Shown here: positions 36,514 to 40,878 of the stretch, piece by piece
Layout: each line of letters starts with the position of its first letter
Numbering within the stretch: the first letter of the stretch is position 1
NCBI GenBank assembly: GCA_003249935.1
Contig: QKHT01000124.1
Span: 1 to 40,878, forward strand
Length of the DNA stretch: 40,878 bases
DNA from: Bacteroidota bacterium
Lineage (GTDB): Bacteria; Bacteroidota; Bacteroidia; Bacteroidales; UBA5342
Reading direction: 5' to 3'
The notes under the pieces: model-generated
Databases searched by the model: none
What the model saw: only the letters and a program-made list of their open reading frames with translations
What the model was told of the DNA's origin: nothing
Position numbers and translations under genes: made by a program

Positions 36514-37392
36514 TTATTGTGCAGTGAGTACAAAATTTCTGAAAATAAAATTCCCAACAACAATGGTTACTTCTTGCGATTGGGGTTCATAACCTTCTTT
36601 ATAGGCTGTGGCAGTGTATGTTCCGCCCGGAATACCCTGAAATCCGTATTCTCCGGGGAAGTGTTCAAAGCCCCAATCATCAGTAAAGTATTGGTTTAGC
36701 GACATGGTGGTTTCATCAATGCCATTGCCCGAAATATTAATATATGCATCGGGAATCAGATTGCCTTCCGTGTCAATTACTGCGCCGGCCATACTGCCCG
36801 CTGTGCTGTTGTTTGCAACATTTACAATTGGTTTAAAAATGTAGCTTCCGCCTGCTTTAACAAACGAATTGGATACATCGAGATCGATTGTTAAATCGGT
36901 TGACATATGTTCTCCCACAATAACAGAAGGCGAGAATTTCAATTTCATAATTCCACTTGGGACCTTGCAATCGTATTTAATACCATTTTTATAAACCCAG
37001 GCTCCGGTTACATTCACAATAGCTTCAGAATAGGAACCTTCGGGAATAACTAAAAAGGCAATGTCGCCCATAATACCCGTGTTCATATTTGTGAGGTTAA
37101 AGTACTCAAACTGATCCCAGATCAGTACATCTTTATCTTTGGCGGGTACGTTACCATCGCGTTTAAGATAAATAGTGGTGAGTGTACCAATAGCCGAATC
37201 TATTTCGCTCCCGAAATTTGATCCTTTGAATTTAAGATGAACCTTGGCACTCTTTTGGGCCAAAGTTGAAGATTTTGCAGAAATACCGGAAGACTTAACC
37301 TCGTTGGTCGATACAGGTGCTTCGCTACACGAAGTAGCCAAGAGTGCGAATGCACAGCCTGCCACAGTCATTAATTTTAAAATTGTTCTCAT
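36514..37392 (-). CDS. DUF4382 lipoprotein with carboxypeptidase-like regulatory domain
   Basis: 292 residues. The lipoprotein signal ends at LLATSC (Cys22). A low-complexity Ser/Lys linker precedes residues 50-195, which match the beta-sandwich DUF4382 (VHLKFKG, TTIYLKRDGNV, IPEGSYSEAIVNVTGAWVY). Residues 198-292 form a carboxypeptidase-regulatory-like Ig fold (MAGAVIDTEGNLIPDAYINISG ... GIPGGTYTATAYKEGYEPQSQEV). Both are non-catalytic binding folds, so this is probably a surface-exposed ligand-binding lipoprotein. A TAAATTTG element is upstream. Confidence 0.85.
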   Translation of the reverse strand: MRTILKLMTVAGCAFALLATSCSEAPVSTNEVKSSGISAKSSTLAQKSAKVHLKFKGSNFGSEIDSAIGTLTTIYLKRDGNVPAKDKDVLIWDQFEYFNLTNMNTGIMGDIAFLVIPEGSYSEAIVNVTGAWVYKNGIKYDCKVPSGIMKLKFSPSVIVGEHMSTDLTIDLDVSNSFVKAGGSYIFKPIVNVANNSTAGSMAGAVIDTEGNLIPDAYINISGNGIDETTMSLNQYFTDDWGFEHFPGEYGFQGIPGGTYTATAYKEGYEPQSQEVTIVVGNFIFRNFVLTAQ

Positions 37393-37415
37393 TCTTTAAA
37401 ATAATTTGGTTTGGG

Positions 37416-37423
37416 CAAATTTA
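37416..37423 (-). promoter_or_regulatory. Promoter -7 element (TAAATTTG) of the DUF4382 gene
   Basis: Perfect TAnnTTTG on the minus strand, 23 bases upstream of the ATG. No matching -33 TTG is seen. Confidence 0.45.
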
Positions 37424-37607
37424 ATAATTATTTCGAATTAAAAAACAAAAAATTAACATGTAAAATAATTTTGTTTCCAAGCATCTTAATATTGCCGCAA
37501 AAATGGTTGGTTTAATTGTTAATTCATTGGTTGCAAATACAAGTATGTAAATATTGTATTAATCCATTTTATTCTCTTTTTTAAATGTAATTGTTTCAAA
37601 AGGATGT

Positions 37608-37615
37608 TACATTTG
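37608..37615 (+). promoter_or_regulatory. Promoter -7 element (TACATTTG) of ridA
   Basis: Perfect TAnnTTTG, 24 bases upstream of the chosen ATG; it also argues against starts before 37620. No well-spaced -33 TTG. Confidence 0.45.
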
Positions 37616-37639
37616 TATTGTAATTTAAAATTCGGAAAA

Positions 37640-38014
37640 ATGAAAGCAGTTTCAACAAATAATGCACCAGCTGCGATTGGACCATATAGTCAGGCCATTG
37701 ATACCGGAGCTATGGTGTTCGTTTCGGGACAAATTCCTGTTAATCCAAAAACCGGCAATGTGGAGTCAGAAGATATAGAACCACAAGCAATTCAAGTGTT
37801 TGAAAATATTAAGGCTATACTTGCAGAAGCCGGTTTGTCTATGTGTAATGTGGCTAAAACCACCTGTTTATTGGCCGATATGGGTTTGTTTTCGAAATTT
37901 AATACAGTGTATGCCCAATATTTTACGGAACCTTATCCGGCACGAGCTACATTTGCCGTAAAAGGCTTGCCTAAAAATGTGTTGGTAGAGGTAGAGGTAG
38001 TGGCCGTAAGATAA
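37640..38014 (+). CDS. ridA: RidA family enamine/imine deaminase
   Basis: 124 residues from the ATG at 37640 (MKAVSTNNAPAAIGPYSQA). The family hallmarks are the N-terminal PAAIGPYSQ, VFVSGQIPVNP, the catalytic arginine in YPARATFAV and the closing LPKNVLVEVEVVA. RidA trimers hydrolyse reactive enamines such as 2-aminoacrylate made by PLP enzymes. Full length and intact. Five bases separate it from the transglutaminase-like gene, so they probably share a transcript. Confidence 0.95.
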   Translation: MKAVSTNNAPAAIGPYSQAIDTGAMVFVSGQIPVNPKTGNVESEDIEPQAIQVFENIKAILAEAGLSMCNVAKTTCLLADMGLFSKFNTVYAQYFTEPYPARATFAVKGLPKNVLVEVEVVAVR

Positions 38015-38019
38015 CGACG

Positions 38020-39156
38020 ATGGTTCAAACGATTTTTAAGAAGGTATTGCTTTGGGTAATACCTTTTGTGTTTGTTACGGTTGGTTATGCGGCCGATAAA
38101 TATGTTGTACCAGCGGACAAAGAGTCATCGTTGAAGGAAGTAGGGGCGTGGATAAACAGTCGCTTTGAGCTTGATACCGACAAAGTGCGATGCATTTATT
38201 ACTGGGTTGCACATCGTATCAACTACGATATGAAATCGGTTAAAATTAAAACCTATTATACCTCGGCCGACGAATTGGCGCAAAAGACATTTGTAACTAA
38301 AAAGGGGGTTTGTCAGGGGTTTTCTGAGGTTTTCAGGGTGCTTTGCGAATCTTCCGGAATAACTTGTGCCGTAATTGCCGGATATACCCGTTCGGGTACG
38401 CGTATCGAGCCGTATTCACACGCTTGGGTTGGTGTTAAAATTAATGATGTTTGGTTGGTCTGCGATCCTACATGGGCATCGGGTAGTGCCGTTGGCAATA
38501 AATATGTACGTCGTTTTACCTGGGACTATTGTTTGGTCGAACCGGCAGTGGCCATAAAAACGCACATGCCCTTCGACCCGATGTGGCAGTTCTGCCAACA
38601 TCCAATAACCCATAAAATGTTTGCTGAAAAGCGTTTTGTGAATAGTAACCCCAAAATATTTGCATTTAACGATACCATAAATATGGTACAGCACCTTGGT
38701 TCAACCGAAAAATACAGGAATCAAGTGGCCCGTATTACTCGGTATGGTTTGGTGAACCCGCTAATAAAAAGCCATGTGGCTAATCTGCAAGAGCTTACTA
38801 AAACGGTTTCGTATAATCAGTCCGTTTCGTCAGTAAATGAAGCGATTGATTTTTATAATCAGGGCATAAAGTCGTACAACAAGTACATATTGTTTAAAAA
38901 TAACCGGTTTAAACCCGAAATCAGCCCCAAAGCACTTGTGGCCATGGTCGATGATTTTGCAGGTAAATTTAGCAGAAGTGCAGCAATTTTTAATGCCACA
39001 GACGAATCGACAATTAAAGATCGCACAACCTATCATCAGGTTAAAAAATCGGTGCGCGAAATGATGTCGAAAGTGGCTGAGGAGCGCGATTTTGTGAACC
39101 GCTACCTGAAATCAGCTTCAGAGGCCAAGCCATCGGAACAGATGAAGAAAAAGTAA
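38020..39156 (+). CDS. Secreted transglutaminase-like cysteine protein
   Basis: 378 residues with a signal peptide (MVQTIFKKVLLWVIPFVFVTVGYA). The transglutaminase/papain-like triad is complete: Cys98 (GVCQGFSEVF), His134 (SHAWVGV) and Asp149 (DPTW). The helix before the Cys (ELAQKTFVTKK) is typical. This is a domain of the kyphoscoliosis-peptidase or transglutaminase core type, and members cut or cross-link proteins or peptidoglycan peptides. Residues 210-378 are a charged helical extension (coiled-coil-like) without a recognised domain. Target unknown. Coupled to ridA, which is an unusual partner. Confidence 0.87.
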   Translation: MVQTIFKKVLLWVIPFVFVTVGYAADKYVVPADKESSLKEVGAWINSRFELDTDKVRCIYYWVAHRINYDMKSVKIKTYYTSADELAQKTFVTKKGVCQGFSEVFRVLCESSGITCAVIAGYTRSGTRIEPYSHAWVGVKINDVWLVCDPTWASGSAVGNKYVRRFTWDYCLVEPAVAIKTHMPFDPMWQFCQHPITHKMFAEKRFVNSNPKIFAFNDTINMVQHLGSTEKYRNQVARITRYGLVNPLIKSHVANLQELTKTVSYNQSVSSVNEAIDFYNQGIKSYNKYILFKNNRFKPEISPKALVAMVDDFAGKFSRSAAIFNATDESTIKDRTTYHQVKKSVREMMSKVAEERDFVNRYLKSASEAKPSEQMKKK

Positions 39157-39435
39157 TTCCTCCGGCTAAAGCAGGAGGGAATACAATGCAGGCTCACTAA
39201 ATCAAAAACTAATTTATTGAATATGAATTGAATCGGGATTTAGCCCATTCTGACATGATATAGTAAACCCCTTTCCATTAATTGTTTTTTGGGGCTTTTG
39301 TGATTTGACAAAATGTCAACGCCATGCAGGCGCGGAATGGTATATACCAACCCCGTTTTGGCCGACACCATAGGGTGGTTGTTTTTTGGCCTTAACGATG
39401 CCGTTTTGGCCTGTTTCACCCCTTTTTCTTGGCCA

Positions 39436-39490
39436 TACCACGTTCGGAAAACTTCGAACGTGGTACGGCCATGGTACGGCTATGGTACGA
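39436..39490. repeat. 11-base-pair hairpin followed by three 11-base direct repeats
   Basis: TACCACGTTCG and CGAACGTGGTA flank an eight-base loop (39436-39465). The right arm runs into three tandem units, GTGGTACGGCC, ATGGTACGGCT and ATGGTACGAAG. The outer bases extend the symmetry with GGCC on both sides. Confidence 0.6.
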
Positions 39491-39671
39491 AGAAGGTCCG
39501 GTGTTGATGTATTAATGGGTTTTTTGCCGATTCCGATTGGTGTATCAGTATTGTTTTTGGCTTATTTTGAACCCTGTTTTTTGCATGAGGCCATTGTCAT
39601 TTTGTTATGAACCGTTCGAACCAAGGGTTTCATTTTGGAGCTTATTATGGGGTATGCGAACTTTGACTTGG

Positions 39672-39740
39672 ATTGATGGGATTGATGGGATTGATGGGAT
39701 TGATAAGATTGATGGGATTGATAAGATTGATAAGATTGAC
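39672..39740. repeat. 9-base minisatellite, about 7.5 units
   Basis: Units are ATTGATGGG or ATTGATAAG, in the order G,G,G,A,G,A,A from 39672, then a partial unit. The period stays in reading frame, which creates spurious open frames on both strands. Confidence 0.85.
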
Positions 39741-39760
39741 GCTTCACGCCACATCCCTCC

Positions 39761-39879
39761 GTAGGGATGCCTTCGGCACACATCCCCAACTGTGCCAGCC
39801 ACATTTTTCCCGTAGGGATGCCTTCGGCACACATCATGCGCAGCCACATCTCACCCGAAGTGATGCCTTCGGCACACAT
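39761..39879 (+). repeat. REP-like palindromes, left cluster (three copies)
   Basis: Copies at 39761-39785, 39812-39835 and 39857-39879 share ATGCCTTCGGCACACAT. The first two are preceded by GTAGG. The core folds as TGCC-TTC-GGCA, and in the first copy an outer GGGA/TCCC pair with a CACA bulge extends it. A GTAG tag next to a bulged palindrome is how REP elements of RAYT transposases are built. Confidence 0.7.
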
Positions 39880-40130
39880 TTCCCCATATTCATTATTTTA
39901 TATATGTTAAAAATGAAAGCAATTGTGAGATTTTTGAGTGCATTAAATAGCAGTAATAGAGTGATATAAAGAAATTATTAGTAATAATTGATAAAATATA
40001 TTTTAAAAAAGGTTTTGCATTATTTGCACAAATCGTTTTTTTTTTTTTTGATTTGCACTGTTGTCTTTTTACCCTCTGTGAGAAGGTTGGTAAAAGACCC
40101 AAGACTAAAATTTAAAGACTGTTTTTTTTT

Positions 40131-40511
40131 ATGGCACTAAGAATTAAATCTGTTGCGCGGATTAATCCGCAAAAGCCCACCGAGGCACCTAAGTATTATG
40201 CTATGGCGGCCCAACGCGACACGATGTCGTTGGACGATCTGGCGGTACAAATCTCCAAAATTTCAAGTATCAGTCGTGGCGATGTCTATTCGGTATTGCT
40301 TACACTGGTCGATACCATGCCCAAAGAACTGCTCGATGGCAAAGTGGTTCAACTTGGCAAGTTAGGTTCATTTGCCTTGAACGTTGATAGTAAACCGGTT
40401 GACACCCCCGAACAAGTTAATGGCGACATTATCGAAGGTGCTCACGTGGTATTCCGCCCCGGCACCGAAATGAAAGATGCGTTTAGCAAAGTGAAGGTGT
40501 ATATGGATTAG
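40131..40511 (+). CDS. HU-related DNA-binding protein (Bacteroidota HU_rel type)
   Basis: 126 residues. It follows the longer N-terminal pattern of the Bacteroidota HU-related family (MALRIKSVARINPQKPTEAPKYY) rather than classical HU. LDDLAVQISKISSISRGDVYSVLLTLVDTMPKEL is the helical dimer core, VQLGKLGSFALNV the beta-arm entry and VVFRPGTEMKDAF the C-terminal strand. Members are thought to bend or coat DNA, often near mobile or surface-polysaccharide loci. It is flanked on both sides by inverted REP-like clusters and preceded by T-runs. Confidence 0.88.
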   Translation: MALRIKSVARINPQKPTEAPKYYAMAAQRDTMSLDDLAVQISKISSISRGDVYSVLLTLVDTMPKELLDGKVVQLGKLGSFALNVDSKPVDTPEQVNGDIIEGAHVVFRPGTEMKDAFSKVKVYMD

Positions 40512-40514
40512 GAA

Positions 40515-40659
40515 ATGTGTGCCGAAGGCATCCCTTTGGGAGAGATGTGTGCCGAAGGCATCCCTGCGGGGGAGATGTGGAGATATGGGGATGTGGCTGC
40601 GCATGATGTGTGCCGAAGGCATCCCTTTGGGAGAAATGTGTGCCAGGCATCCCAAAGGA
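40515..40659 (-). repeat. REP-like palindromes, right cluster (four copies), inverted relative to the left cluster
   Basis: Copies at 40515-40540, 40545-40570, 40606-40631 and 40636-40659 carry ATGTGTGCCGAAGGCATCCC, the reverse complement of the left cluster. The last has lost three bases (GTGCCAGGCATCCC). A perfect 36-base inverted match joins 40590-40625 with 39815-39850. The cluster begins four bases after the HU-related stop codon. Confidence 0.75.
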
Positions 40660-40789
40660 TAGAAATAGATGGACTTGCGCATGATTGCCTTAAAGCAAAA
40701 ACATTTTTTTCTCGCATAATCCCAAAGCACCGGTCTTCTGTTTTCAGTCTCTGTTCTTACAATCAACACTGGTTTTTCCAAGGTAAAAA

Positions 40790-40878
40790 AGTTGCGCAAC
40801 TTGTATCGATGAGTTGCACAACCGGGCATCGGGAGTTGCACAACTCATCATCATTAGTTGGGCAACTTATCACCCTCA
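40790..40878. repeat. 22-base tandem array of AGTTGCRCAACT palindromes (four units, probably continuing)
   Basis: The palindromes begin at 40790 (AGTTGCGCAACT), 40812 (AGTTGCACAACC), 40834 (AGTTGCACAACT) and 40856 (AGTTGGGCAACT), exactly 22 bases apart. The ten-base spacers differ (for example TGTATCGATG and CATCATCATT). The final base of the window is an A at 40878, where a fifth unit would begin. Confidence 0.8.

Larger units (their letters stand above)
39157..40130. other. Repeat-rich gene-free stretch between the transglutaminase-like and HU-related genes
   Basis: This 974-base stretch contains a hairpin with flanking 11-base repeats (39436-39490), two copies of CCGTTTTGGCC, a 9-base minisatellite (39672-39740), three REP-like palindromes (39761-39879) and a run of 14 T (40036-40049). 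Open frames through it run across the minisatellite and palindromes on both strands and look artefactual. I see no gene. Confidence 0.65.
40512..40878. other. Gene-free right end: REP-like cluster then 22-base array
   Basis: No coding gene is visible. It holds the four REP-like copies, a non-descript 130 bases, and the tandem palindrome array that reaches the window edge. Minus-strand open frames here read through repeats. Confidence 0.6.

Noticed and set aside
39537-39879. Open frames on both strands across the 9-base repeat (repeating IDG or SYQSHQS residues)
   Set aside because: The period of nine bases keeps frames open on both strands; composition is low complexity and no start context or homology is visible.
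40368-40841. Minus-strand open frame of 157 residues at the right end
   Set aside because: It reads through the REP-like copies and overlaps the HU-related gene antisense.
40790-40878. 22-base array as a CRISPR array
   Set aside because: Palindromic 12-base repeats with ten-base spacers are far too short, and no cas gene is near.

Overview
The window looks like a chromosomal segment from a member of the Bacteroidota, probably class Bacteroidia and free-living. Three things support this. Many starts are preceded by the Bacteroidota -7 element TAnnTTTG, in several cases with TTG 19-21 bases upstream. Several products belong to families largely confined to the phylum (DUF4294, DUF4286, DUF6242, the HU-related family, a BT0820-like HAD protein). 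Two secreted proteins end in type IX secretion (Por) sorting domains. No intact transposase, phage, CRISPR or classical defence gene is visible.

Layout, left to right. Positions 1-6000 hold the start of a YbiT-like ABC-F ATPase, a nucleoside-gate membrane protein, a DUF4294 protein and the thiol:disulfide transporter DsbD, all on the minus strand. A lipoprotein of unknown function and a tRNA-Arg (TCT) with its own promoter and terminator follow on the plus strand. Positions 6000-14000 are mainly housekeeping: ruvC with a DUF4286 gene, pabB, a family 2 glycosyltransferase, a HAD protein, a small membrane protein, recR, a lipid kinase, a secreted GH43 enzyme and a GtrA protein. Between recR and the lipid kinase gene is a promoter-plus-terminator cassette that looks like a small RNA gene.

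Positions 14150-21420 form one phosphate-starvation locus on the plus strand: a porin, pstS, pstC, pstA, pstB, phoU and a PhoR-like kinase. It is preceded by Pho-box-like heptamers with an 11-base period. The genes fit together as outer-membrane entry, periplasmic capture, inner-membrane transport and signalling, but the response regulator is not here.

Positions 21500-31300 carry a secreted M1 aminopeptidase and a secreted beta-helix protein, both with C-terminal sorting domains, then a GNAT acetyltransferase and the tightly packed parE-parC-aroK operon. Positions 31300-39160 hold a 46-residue membrane peptide gene, a DUF6242 lipoprotein, an 897-residue membrane-anchored protein of unknown function, a DUF4382 lipoprotein, ridA and a secreted transglutaminase-like protein. 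The last 1.7 kb is repeat-rich: a 9-base minisatellite, REP-like palindromes in opposite orientations on either side of an HU-related gene, and a 22-base tandem array of palindromes running off the window end.

The most interesting signals are in the DNA rather than in the proteins. They are the nonamer GGTTSAACC (12 perfect copies, about 50 times a rough composition-based expectation), the terminal 22-base array, the Pho-box-like heptamers, and a diverged ~115-base dispersed intergenic repeat present twice in opposite orientations.
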